Part shown: positions 56,254 through 64,000 of the stretch, one piece after another
Layout: every line of letters begins with the position of its first letter
Position numbering within the stretch: the first letter of the stretch is position 1
Origin: Paenibacillus sp. J2TS4
GTDB taxonomy: Bacteria; Bacillota; Bacilli; Paenibacillales; NBRC-103111
DNA: 64,000 nucleotides
Assembly: GCF_018403245.1 (NCBI RefSeq)
Contig: NZ_BOSH01000006.1
Span: 1-64,000 of the forward strand
Reading direction: 5' to 3'
Translations under genes and position numbers: made by a program
The notes under the pieces: generated by a model
The model's database searches: none
Told to the model about the DNA's origin: nothing
What the model saw: only the letters and a program-made list of their open reading frames with translations

Positions 56254-57369
56254 ATGACGGCGACAAAAGGCCTGGAAGGAATCGTCGCGACTACTTCCTC
56301 AATAAGCTCAATTATTGATGGTGTGCTGACTTACCGCGGAATCAATATCGATGATTTAGCGGAGCATGCTACCTTTGAAGAGGTTGTCTACTTGCTGTGG
56401 TATGGGAAACTCCCGAATCAGGCGGAATTGGACCAGCTACATAAAGAATTGGGTGAGAACAGCAATGTTCCCCAGGAGATAATCGAGCAAATCAAGCTGT
56501 ACCCGAACCATACTAACTCTATGGCTGCTCTACGGTCCGCTGTGTCGAGTCTTGCTTTATATGATGATGAGGCCAACGACATGAGCCGGGAGGCCAACCT
56601 ACGCAAGGCGATTCGCTTGCAGGCGCAACTTCCAACCCTGATTGCCGCATTCGCTCGAATCCGGGAAGGCCAGGAGCCGATTGCCCCGAAATCCGGAGCC
56701 TCCATTGCAGAGAATTTCCTGTATATGCTGACTGGCAAACAGCCTGATCCGATTGCGGTCGAAGCACTGGATAAAGCTCTCGTTCTTCACGCAGATCATG
56801 AATTGAATGCATCGACATTCGCTGCCCGCGTAACGGTAGCTACTCTATCGGATATTTATTCCGGAGTTACTTCCGCTATCGGTGCTTTGAAGGGACCTTT
56901 GCACGGCGGAGCTAACGAAGCGGTTATGGCTATGCTTGAAGAAGTAGGCACCCTGGAGAATGTAGAAAGCTACGTTAATCGTAAGCTGGATAATAAAGAG
57001 AAATTAATGGGATTCGGACATCGCGTTTACAAGAACGGGGATCCCCGCGCCAAGCATTTAATGAAGATGTCCAAGGAACTTGGCAGGATTACTAACAATA
57101 TGAGTTGGTATGACATGTCGATCAAAATGGAGGAACTGGTAACCGGTCTGAAGGGATTGAAGCCGAATGTCGATTTTTATTCCGCCTCGGTCTATACTTC
57201 ACTCGGAATCCCGAGAGATTTGTTTACACCGATTTTTGCGATCAGCCGTACATCGGGATGGACAGCTCATATTCTGGAGCAGTACGAGAACAATCGTCTG
57301 ATTCGTCCGCGCGCAGAATATACAGGGCCTGTGAACCAGCCTTATGTACCTATCGAACAGCGTAAATAA
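56254..57369 (+). CDS. citZ: Citrate synthase
   Basis: Condenses oxaloacetate and acetyl-CoA to citrate. The 371-residue protein is a type II citrate synthase of Gram-positive length. Catalytic motifs: HADHELNASTFAARV, GPLHGGANEAVMAMLEE (His), MGFGHRVYKNGDPRA (His), and the Asp region VDFYSASVYTSLGIP. AAGGAGAGA precedes the ATG. It is the first of citZ-icd-mdh. Confidence 0.96.
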   Translation: MTATKGLEGIVATTSSISSIIDGVLTYRGINIDDLAEHATFEEVVYLLWYGKLPNQAELDQLHKELGENSNVPQEIIEQIKLYPNHTNSMAALRSAVSSLALYDDEANDMSREANLRKAIRLQAQLPTLIAAFARIREGQEPIAPKSGASIAENFLYMLTGKQPDPIAVEALDKALVLHADHELNASTFAARVTVATLSDIYSGVTSAIGALKGPLHGGANEAVMAMLEEVGTLENVESYVNRKLDNKEKLMGFGHRVYKNGDPRAKHLMKMSKELGRITNNMSWYDMSIKMEELVTGLKGLKPNVDFYSASVYTSLGIPRDLFTPIFAISRTSGWTAHILEQYENNRLIRPRAEYTGPVNQPYVPIEQRK

Positions 57370-57613
57370 AGCGGCCCCAGGCTGTCTTGCTTAACCACAT
57401 CAGAGAGCTTATGTTCATTCAAGCATTATAATGAACACTTTATGATTGGCATGAAAAGCCTGAATCGTTTGGGTTTTCGGCTTCAATATAAGCTTTTCAT
57501 ACTTAGACGGGCTGTGCGAATCGTCAAGAGCCGCTCCCTGTTCATCTTTCGTTGTGTGTGTTCGTGTTCTGCCGGTTTACCGTACTAATACTTTAAAGAG
57601 GAGGAATTAAGAC

Positions 57614-58912
57614 ATGGCTCAATTCGAAACTTATTCCCAGCCTACTGAAGGCGAGAAAATTACAATTAAAGATAGCGTACTGCAAGTTCCTAACCACCCA
57701 ATCATTCCTTTTATTGAAGGGGATGGCACAGGCCGCGATATCTGGCGGGCATCTAAGCGGGTGCTGGACGCAGCTCTGGAGAAAGCATATAAGGGCGAGA
57801 AAAAAATTGCATGGTATGAAGTATTTGCGGGGGAAAAAGCGTTCAACCAGTTCAACAGCTGGCTTCCTAACGATACGCTGACTGCTATTCGTGAATACAT
57901 TGTAGCGATTAAAGGGCCTTTGACTACTCCAATTGGCGGAGGTATCCGTTCCTTGAACGTGGCGCTTCGCCAAGAGCTGGATCTGTACGTTTGTCTTCGT
58001 CCAGTACGTTATTTTGAAGGTGTTCCTTCTCCGGTTAAACGTCCGGATTTGGTAGATATGGTCATTTTCAGAGAAAATACGGAGGATATCTACGCGGGAA
58101 TCGAGTACCAAGAAGGTACGGCGGAAGTGAAGAAGGTTATTGAATTTCTGCAAAAGGAAATGGGTGTTAACAAAATCCGTTTCCCCGAAACGTCCGGTAT
58201 CGGCATCAAGCCCGTTTCGAAGGAAGGCTCCAGCCGCCTGATCCGCGCGGCCATCGAGTATGCTATTCAGCATGGTCGTAAAAGTGTTACGCTTGTTCAT
58301 AAAGGCAACATCATGAAATTTACAGAAGGCGCATTTAAAAATTGGGGCTATGAAATGGCCGAGAAGGAATTCGGTGATAAAGTATTCACTTGGGCCGAGT
58401 ATGATCGGATCAAAGAAGAAAAAGGTACCGATGCGGCCAATGCAGCACAAAAGGCGGCTGAAGATGCGGGTAAAATCATCGTAAAAGATGCTATTGCCGA
58501 TATTGCACTGCAGCAAGTGTTGACTCGCCCAACTGATTTTGATGTCATTGCTACACTTAACCTGAACGGTGACTACCTGTCTGACGCCCTCGCTGCGCAA
58601 GTAGGTGGTATCGGAATTGCTCCGGGTGCCAACATCAACTATGTAACTGGACATGCTATCTTCGAAGCGACTCATGGTACCGCTCCTAAATATGCGGACA
58701 AAGATGTCGTCAATCCGGGATCTGTTATTCTGTCCGGTGTCATGATGCTGGAGCATCTGGGCTGGCAGGAAGCGGCCGATCTGATCTATAAAGGAATGGA
58801 GACCGCTATTAACAATAAAACGGTCACCTATGACTTCGCTCGTCTCATGGAAGGTGCGACTGAAGTGAAATGCTCCGAGTTTGCAGATGAAATTATCAAA
58901 CATCTCGGGTAA
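57614..58912 (+). CDS. icd: Isocitrate dehydrogenase (NADP)
   Basis: Oxidatively decarboxylates isocitrate to 2-oxoglutarate. The 432-residue protein is of the NADP-dependent bacterial type. Motifs: [20 protein letters not shown], the substrate-binding [30 protein letters not shown], and NADP-binding [30 protein letters not shown] precedes the ATG. It follows citZ after 244 bases that contain only weak secondary structure. Confidence 0.96.
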   Translation: MAQFETYSQPTEGEKITIKDSVLQVPNHPIIPFIEGDGTGRDIWRASKRVLDAALEKAYKGEKKIAWYEVFAGEKAFNQFNSWLPNDTLTAIREYIVAIKGPLTTPIGGGIRSLNVALRQELDLYVCLRPVRYFEGVPSPVKRPDLVDMVIFRENTEDIYAGIEYQEGTAEVKKVIEFLQKEMGVNKIRFPETSGIGIKPVSKEGSSRLIRAAIEYAIQHGRKSVTLVHKGNIMKFTEGAFKNWGYEMAEKEFGDKVFTWAEYDRIKEEKGTDAANAAQKAAEDAGKIIVKDAIADIALQQVLTRPTDFDVIATLNLNGDYLSDALAAQVGGIGIAPGANINYVTGHAIFEATHGTAPKYADKDVVNPGSVILSGVMMLEHLGWQEAADLIYKGMETAINNKTVTYDFARLMEGATEVKCSEFADEIIKHLG

Positions 58913-58933
58913 GGTGAGCCAGCAATAACCGGG

Positions 58934-58958
58934 AGCCCGTTTCTTTGAAACGGGCTTT
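58934..58958 (+). terminator. Hairpin between icd and mdh
   Basis: AGCCCGTTTC and GAAACGGGCT pair perfectly with a TTT loop; only TTCC follows, so it is a partial terminator or attenuator, reducing mdh transcription relative to icd. Confidence 0.65.
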
Positions 58959-59079
58959 CCTCCGAAGTTGAACCAATAGTTTCTATAGGTATTCTCAATC
59001 CATAGGATCATCAGACTATACGAGCCAATGGGAACAAACTGCCTGAACCATCAATTTATGAGGAAAGGATCTGTTATTC

Positions 59080-60024
59080 ATGGCTATTCGTCGCAAAAAG
59101 CTGTCCGTCATCGGCGCGGGTTTCACAGGAGCTACTACCGCATTGATGCTGGCCCAGAAGGAACTGGGTGATGTTGTTCTGCTGGACATCCCCCAACTCG
59201 AGAATCCAACCAAAGGTAAGGCGCTGGACATGCTCGAAGCGAGCCCGGTTCAAGGGTTTGACAGCAATATTATCGGCTCCTCCAATTACGAGGATACCGC
59301 GAATTCCGATATCGTGATCATTACAGCCGGGATCGCCCGCAAGCCTGGCATGAGCCGTGATGATCTCGTTAACACGAATGCTGGAATTATGAAAAGCGTA
59401 TGTGAGAACGTGAAGAAATTCAGCCCGGATTCGATCGTTATCATTCTCAGCAATCCGGTGGATGCGATGACTTATGTCGCTTACCAAACGCTTGGATTTC
59501 CGAAGAATCGAGTAATCGGTCAATCGGGTGTACTGGATACGGCTCGCTACTGTACGTTCATTGCACAGGAGCTTAACGTCTCGGTAGAGGACGTTCGCGG
59601 ATTCGTGCTTGGCGGACACGGCGACGATATGGTTCCGCTCGTTCGCTATTCTAACGTGGGTGGAATTCCGATTGAAAAACTCATTCCTGCGGATAGAATC
59701 GAAGCTATCGTTCAACGGACTCGTACCGGTGGAGGAGAAATCGTCAACTTGCTGGGCAACGGCAGCGCCTACTATGCTCCAGCCGCATCGCTCGTCCAAA
59801 TGACGGAAGCGATTGTTAAGGACAAGAAGCGCATTGTGCCCGCCATCGCTCTTCTCGAAGGAGAGTACGGCTATGACAAGCTGTTCATGGGTGTACCGAC
59901 TATTCTCGGCGGAGACGGAATTGAGAAAGTGTTCGAGCTTGAATTGACAGCAGACGAAAAAGCAGCGCTCGATAAATCTGCCGATTCGGTACGCAACGTT
60001 ATCAAAGTAGTAGAAGGAAACTAA
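59080..60024 (+). CDS. mdh: Malate dehydrogenase
   Basis: Interconverts malate and oxaloacetate with NAD. The 314-residue protein is of the lactate-dehydrogenase-like group. Motifs: [18 protein letters not shown] (Rossmann Gly-rich loop), [20 protein letters not shown] (substrate Arg loop), and [17 protein letters not shown] (catalytic His). AGGAAAGGA precedes ATG 59080. It ends the citZ-icd-mdh cluster. Confidence 0.96.
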   Translation: MAIRRKKLSVIGAGFTGATTALMLAQKELGDVVLLDIPQLENPTKGKALDMLEASPVQGFDSNIIGSSNYEDTANSDIVIITAGIARKPGMSRDDLVNTNAGIMKSVCENVKKFSPDSIVIILSNPVDAMTYVAYQTLGFPKNRVIGQSGVLDTARYCTFIAQELNVSVEDVRGFVLGGHGDDMVPLVRYSNVGGIPIEKLIPADRIEAIVQRTRTGGGEIVNLLGNGSAYYAPAASLVQMTEAIVKDKKRIVPAIALLEGEYGYDKLFMGVPTILGGDGIEKVFELELTADEKAALDKSADSVRNVIKVVEGN

Positions 60025-60037
60025 TTAGCATAACCAG

Positions 60038-60076
60038 GCTGCCTCCCGCAAGCTTATTTGCCGAGGCAGCTTTTTT
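60038..60076 (+). terminator. Terminator after mdh
   Basis: GCTGCCTC and GAGGCAGC form a perfect eight-base stem followed by T6. Confidence 0.88.
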
Positions 60077-60216
60077 CAGCATTATGGAATCTATAAGTTT
60101 CGGGGCTTCGCGTTACAATTAGTGGGGGCATTTAACTCTTTGGGCGCGTAATATTGTAAGCCGAACAGGCATCTAGTATACTGGTAAGGTACATAATCAA
60201 TCATAGGAGGGCTCTC

Positions 60217-60630
60217 ATGGTCAGTATTATTTTATTTCTGCACCTGTTAGGCTCCATTGGGATGGGGTTCTATCTGCTCTTTCCTTTCCTTCTCATGAAA
60301 AAAGGAGGAGAGGGTCTGGCTCAGACGATTGGCAACTTTTATACGGCTAACCGGGTAGGTCAGATTTTGCTGATCGTCCAGTTCTTGACCGGTGGATATA
60401 TGATCTCGAAATTCAATAACTCCACCGCCTGGATAATCGTCGTTATTCTTCTGGTTGTCGTTATCGGTGGTTTGACGGGCATGCTGGGCAAGAAGCTGAA
60501 GACGGTACGGGAGGCCCTCAGTTCCGGCAAGGCTGCCGCTGAGGCAGGGATGGGAGAGGTGCAAACATTTTCCTGGCTGATTGCCCTGAGCTTCCTTGTC
60601 ATGGTTATTCTGATGAGTTACCCATTCTAA
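60217..60630 (+). CDS. Hypothetical membrane protein with four helices
   Basis: A 137-residue protein with four membrane helices: IILFLHLLGSIGMGFYLLFP, VGQILLIVQFLTGGYMI, WIIVVILLVVVIGGLTGML and FSWLIALSFLVMVILMSYPF. The loop before helix 4 is basic. AGGAGGG precedes the ATG. Conserved His in the first helix hints at a cytochrome- or CopD-like fold, but no family can be assigned. Confidence 0.75.
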   Translation: MVSIILFLHLLGSIGMGFYLLFPFLLMKKGGEGLAQTIGNFYTANRVGQILLIVQFLTGGYMISKFNNSTAWIIVVILLVVVIGGLTGMLGKKLKTVREALSSGKAAAEAGMGEVQTFSWLIALSFLVMVILMSYPF

Positions 60631-60637
60631 GGAAAAG

Positions 60638-60688
60638 AAAAACGCTGGAGAGCCTGGTCCTATTCGGACAGCTCATCCAGCGTTTTTT
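60638..60688. terminator. Terminator between convergent genes
   Basis: AAAAACGCTGG and CCAGCGTTTTTT form an 11-base stem with T6 on the plus strand and matching A/T flanks for the minus strand. The right arm lies inside the last codons of the minus-strand nucleotidase gene. Confidence 0.8.
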
Positions 60689-61247
60689 CAAAGCTTGGGG
60701 CCAAGTGCTCCAAAAAATATTTCACTTCGGGTAAATTCAGCTCTTCGATCGATTGTTCAATCTGTCTTTTGGCGATGGCGAACTCCCGATTTCCAGTCGA
60801 CAGCTCAGCGACACATTTGATATAGCCATCCAGCAGATCGGCTGCTTTGATGATTTTCCTTAGCTCCGGCTCCACCTTCTGTCCACCCTCGATAAGCGGC
60901 TCGTAGGCCCGGCGCAGCGGCTGGGGCATCATCCCCAGAAGCTTCCTCGATGCATGCCGTTCTATGGCGCGAAAGCTCGATAAGATGTCGTCATTCTGAT
61001 GCTTGACGGGGGTCGGGATATCTCCGGTGAACACTTCCGTTGCATCGTGGAATAACGCCATCGATACGGCCTGGTCTACCGGAAGGCTGCGTCCGTATAT
61101 TTCATTGCCTATAGTGCAAAGAACATGTGTGAGCATGGCGACATGGAAAGAGTGCTCGGCTACGTTCTCATTGACGACGTTGCGCATCAGGCTCCATCGT
61201 TTGATATATCTTAATCGGTACATATAAGCGAAAAAATGAGAGTCCAT
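60660..61247 (-). CDS. HD-domain 5'-deoxynucleotidase (YfbR-like)
   Basis: A 195-residue HD phosphohydrolase. Metal ligands are visible in NVAEHSFHVAML (His) and MALFHDATEVFTGDIPTPVK (HD pair), the arrangement of E. coli YfbR, which dephosphorylates deoxynucleoside monophosphates. It ends in a helical tail (KYFLEHLAPSFEKTLDEL). It lies 36 bases after a polysaccharide deacetylase gene on the same strand. Confidence 0.88.
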   Translation of the reverse strand: MDSHFFAYMYRLRYIKRWSLMRNVVNENVAEHSFHVAMLTHVLCTIGNEIYGRSLPVDQAVSMALFHDATEVFTGDIPTPVKHQNDDILSSFRAIERHASRKLLGMMPQPLRRAYEPLIEGGQKVEPELRKIIKAADLLDGYIKCVAELSTGNREFAIAKRQIEQSIEELNLPEVKYFLEHLAPSFEKTLDELSE

Positions 61248-61283
61248 TCCTGTCTCCTTCCCCAGTCCAGACCAGTCATTCCA

Positions 61284-62384
61284 TTATTGCCGCTCCTTAT
61301 GCAGCAGCTCTTCCAGGTCCGTCCATCTTATATAGGCCTTTCCGCCGACTATCTGAACAGGCTGGTCTATAGACAAGACCTGTTCGTCATGAAGAACTTT
61401 GCGGCTTCCTTCGTTAAGCTCCCACTCCTTGCCTTCGTAACGGATGAGGATTCCCTTATCTTTCGGGGCAGTAACAATTTCCCCGCCCAATTGTTCGATC
61501 GCTTCTCTGAGCGGCACACGATCATAGGCATGATGGACCGCTTGGATCTGGCGTTGAATCGATTTGTGCAGCTTGGCCGGACTGATATAAGGGGCTCCAG
61601 CATTGACTCTTGGAATCGATAGTGTATCCGTTGTGCGAGTGGTCATCCCCGGGGCTATAGTAAAGGCATATTGGATTCCTGCCGCATTAATCGTCTCCGC
61701 TGCTGTCTTGTCATATATTCCAAACGGATAAGCTAAAGAATCGATGGGAGATGGATTGACATCTCTGAGCACGGATTGACAGGTTCGCATATCGTCCATT
61801 ATCCGTTGTCGGTAATCCCCCTCATTTTCCCTGCTCCCATTACTCAATTCCAGTCTCGTAGTCAGCAGAGCCTCCCCATTGACTTTATCATGCAGAGCGT
61901 GGGTATGGCATTGGATCTCAATGTATCCGGGGGAAGCGGAAGTCAGCTCCGCAATTTGTTGTTGGGACATGGCGGGTATGTAGCTGGCCTGCGGATTTAA
62001 TGTATCTTTTGTAATAGCAAAGTTGACAGCGGGAATATTCAGCTTTTGGAGGACAGGATAAGCATTGGAATAGAAGCTTTCATATCCGTCGTCGAACGTA
62101 ACCAGCACCGCATTATCCGGAACCGGTCCTCCGTTCATATAATGCTTGAATTCGTCCAAGGTTATGAATCGGTATCCTTTACTTTGCAGGTAAGTTAATT
62201 GCTCTTCAAAGAGGGCGGTTGTGACCGTTCCGGAGCTTTGAATCGTATCATCGACATGATGGTACATAATAACAGCAACTTGATCCCGGTACAGCTTATT
62301 CGGCTGATAAGCCGCAAGAGAAGAGACTAGCACAGTCAGACCGATTAGGACAAGAAAGAAACTGCGTAATACAAATTTAATCAT
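61284..62384 (-). CDS. Polysaccharide deacetylase with copper amine oxidase-like stalk domain
   Basis: A 366-residue exported protein: an N-terminal signal anchor (FVLRSFFLVLIGLTVLVSSL), a NodB-type deacetylase domain (VIMYHHVDD; the catalytic VTFDDGYESFYSNAYPV; metal His in CHTHALHD), and a C-terminal domain of about 65 residues resembling the copper amine oxidase N-terminal repeat used as a wall-binding stalk in Paenibacillus (REAIEQLGGEIVTAPKDKGI). ATG 62384 lies eight bases after AAGGAGA; ATG 62390 is too close. It probably deacetylates peptidoglycan or another surface glycan. Confidence 0.9.
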   Translation of the reverse strand: MIKFVLRSFFLVLIGLTVLVSSLAAYQPNKLYRDQVAVIMYHHVDDTIQSSGTVTTALFEEQLTYLQSKGYRFITLDEFKHYMNGGPVPDNAVLVTFDDGYESFYSNAYPVLQKLNIPAVNFAITKDTLNPQASYIPAMSQQQIAELTSASPGYIEIQCHTHALHDKVNGEALLTTRLELSNGSRENEGDYRQRIMDDMRTCQSVLRDVNPSPIDSLAYPFGIYDKTAAETINAAGIQYAFTIAPGMTTRTTDTLSIPRVNAGAPYISPAKLHKSIQRQIQAVHHAYDRVPLREAIEQLGGEIVTAPKDKGILIRYEGKEWELNEGSRKVLHDEQVLSIDQPVQIVGGKAYIRWTDLEELLHKERQ

Positions 62385-62665
62385 TTCCATTCTCCTTACT
62401 TGGCAGATACCTTATCAGTATATCAATTTACTTCTCAACATACTATATTGACGCGAACAAAACGGAAATGAGATTTAATCCCCAAGATGTTCCATTTTTT
62501 CTGTTTACAACAAGCAAAGGGGTATCTATAATAGATATAATTATAAAAATTGTATTATTTTTCAATTATTCTTAAATTATGGAGGACAGGTATTTCTACT
62601 ATTGAACGAAATAATACTGGAGATCAGCTGTAAACCAACCGGTCTCACTATTCCTCGCTTTGTAA

Positions 62666-62809
62666 GATGTCACACTTAGTTTAACTCCGATTTATGTTGA
62701 AGTCATCAAACCTGAAGGCGGTTACAACACTTTCGGTAAACGTTCCCACCGCAAGGTTATTACCATGGTAAAGCCGATCACTAACATCTTATCGGATAGT
62801 AGCCATTAG
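62666..62809 (+). pseudogene. Possible gene fragment without start
   Basis: A 47-codon stretch bounded by stops and without a start codon has protein-like composition (VEVIKPEGGYNTFGKRSHRK, then VITMVKPITNILS). No family recognised. It lies in the gene-poor stretch 62391-63292 and may be a remnant. Confidence 0.25.
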
Positions 62810-62986
62810 GTTGGTGTCATGGATTCATGACCAAATACAAACTAAACCTACTTGACAACTTGGTATTTAAGCATTAATTTAAAATAACATCGAATAATTC
62901 CTGTCAGTGATTAAACGGCATTTAAACCATCTTGAGCTCTAAGTAAACGGACGAGTGGCAACGATGGGAGGAAGGAGTGAGCTTAA

Positions 62987-63185
62987 ATGAAGTCGAATCC
63001 TGCCGTTTCGTGTTGATAAATCGCAGGTTGTTACGGAGCAATATGTTTGTTACGAAGAAGCGAGGGGGTGTGCACAGCATAGTTTTTTTGGTGACGGAAA
63101 TCTGAGGATAGAAGCCATTCGGTTGTCCTGCTTAGCTCAACGGTGTCGATTACCCATTAGAATCCTAGACCCAAGTGGGAAATAA
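62987..63185 (+). pseudogene. Possible frameshifted small gene
   Basis: ATG 62987 follows a strong GGGAGGAAGGAG but stops after nine codons (MKSNPAVSC). In a neighbouring frame an open stretch continues for about 60 codons (LPFRVDKSQVVTEQYVCYEE; later IEAIRLSCLAQRCRLPI). A single shift near 62997 would join them. No family recognised; low certainty. Confidence 0.25.
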
Positions 63186-63292
63186 GCATTGAGAATCTGC
63201 AGACTCAGGAATACCTGCAATGTCTTTCCGGGCAAGCGCCGTCATTCGCTTTGAGCGTGAGAGACTATAATAATTATTTAAAGGTGGTCATT

Positions 63293-64000
63293 ATGAAAAA
63301 ATTATCGTACATACTATCTACCGTTTTCTTATCTGCTTCCCTTATATTGTCTGCGTGCTCTTCGGACAAGGCCGACCCGGCGCCTTCCAATGCGCCATCG
63401 GGATCACCGACGAACTCTCCGGATGCATCATCCAGCCCTGCACCGACAGATTCGGCTCTGACGGAGCCTCTTAAGGCCGCGGACATGTCCAAGCTTCCGC
63501 AAAGAGCGCAGAGTCGTACGGATACGATTATCGTCGGATTAGTCAACCCCAGCGGGGCTTTCACCCCGTACTTCACTCAGGTTGGCTATGACGGCAACGT
63601 TAACTCGGTGCTATATACTCCGCTTGTCCGAATCGATGAGAAGGGATTGCCGATTCCCGGGTTGGCCGAAAGCTGGGAAATATCGGAGGATGGGCTTACC
63701 TACACCTACCATCTTCGCAAAGATTTGAAATATAGTGACGGTTCTCCGATGACTACGGCAGATGTGGAATTTACGTGGACCTTGCTGCATGATCCGGCTT
63801 ATGACGGGCTCAATGACGTCGTCGAAGCCCGAATCAAGGGCGGCCTGGCTTACAAGGAAGGCAAAGCCGATTCCATTGAAGGAATCCAGGTCATCGATGA
63901 GCAGACCATCTCGGTAGCATTGGAAGAAAAGAACGCGACCGCGCTGACGGTTCTGGGTGGTCCCATTTTATCCAAAGCGTACTATGGCAAAGATTATAAA
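63293..64000 (+). CDS. Oligopeptide-type ABC transporter substrate-binding lipoprotein (partial)
   Basis: An open frame of 236 codons running off the right edge. It starts with a lipoprotein signal (MKKLSYILSTVFLSASLILS, then ACSS; lipidated Cys22) and a Pro/Ser/Thr/Asp-rich linker of about 35 residues. It then has the family 5 solute-binding core of OppA/DppA proteins: FTPYFTQVGYDGNVNSVLYT, LAESWEISEDGLTYTYHLRK and SPMTTADVEFTWTLLHDPAY. AAAGGTGG precedes ATG 63293. Permease genes are expected beyond the window. Confidence 0.93.
   Translation, partial: MKKLSYILSTVFLSASLILSACSSDKADPAPSNAPSGSPTNSPDASSSPAPTDSALTEPLKAADMSKLPQRAQSRTDTIIVGLVNPSGAFTPYFTQVGYDGNVNSVLYTPLVRIDEKGLPIPGLAESWEISEDGLTYTYHLRKDLKYSDGSPMTTADVEFTWTLLHDPAYDGLNDVVEARIKGGLAYKEGKADSIEGIQVIDEQTISVALEEKNATALTVLGGPILSKAYYGKDYK

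Noticed and set aside
57593..59011. 472-codon open frame antisense to icd
   Set aside because: It lies almost wholly opposite isocitrate dehydrogenase, has no recognisable domain or ribosome-binding site, and its openness follows from the codon bias of icd.

Overview
The window looks like chromosomal DNA from a spore-forming, roughly 50 % GC Firmicute, most probably Paenibacillus or a close relative. The evidence is strong GGAGG ribosome-binding sites, spore genes (cotJABC, ytrH/ytrI, the yheABCD family), the five-gene SUF operon with sufU, and Bacillus-like gene order around dnaE, accDA-pyk and citZ-icd-mdh. No rRNA, tRNA, CRISPR array or intact mobile element was recognised.

Layout. 1-577: GC-rich degenerate tandem repeats, a terminator and a dispersed palindromic repeat. 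578-10145: amino-sugar and uronate catabolism: nagB-nagA, a membrane-anchored AraC-type regulator, a CUT1 (LplABC-like) sugar importer without its own ATPase, and a GH88 unsaturated glucuronyl hydrolase. Together they suggest uptake of unsaturated uronate-hexosamine oligosaccharides. 10233-11337: a small Cse60-like gene and an SGNH hydrolase. 11338-12099: non-coding, with repeats and hairpins. 12100-14505: methionine salvage genes mtnA and mtnK on the minus strand. 15001-20283: sufCDSUB, downstream of a Fur/PerR-like box.

20284-21781 is a gene-poor scar holding a deleted tyrosine-recombinase remnant, a 52-codon gene and a frameshifted DUF6199-like gene. 21782-31197 carries a lipoprotein, a cytosolic 5'-nucleotidase-like phosphoesterase, uppP, an MMPL exporter, a YfkAB radical SAM protein, a CNNM/CorC-type membrane protein and an AI-2E family membrane protein. 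31341-32445 is cotJABC on the minus strand, followed by murC and a HAD phosphatase.

34962-41330 is the most distinctive region: five tandem minus-strand ATP-grasp genes of the YheC/YheD spore-coat family in the order D-C-D-C-C, divergent from yheB and yheA. A second copy of the dispersed repeat sits directly before yheA.

43289-60024 is conserved core synteny: ytoI, ytpI, ytrI, ytrH, dnaE (with an Ala/Gly-rich, very GC-rich insertion), accD, accA, pyk, a thioesterase, fxsA, citZ, icd and mdh. Compared with Bacillus subtilis, pfkA and ytvI are absent from this block. A CcpC-like dyad precedes citZ. The right end holds a small membrane protein, a YfbR-like nucleotidase, a polysaccharide deacetylase, a 900-base stretch with decayed coding fragments, and the start of an oligopeptide-binding lipoprotein cut by the window edge.
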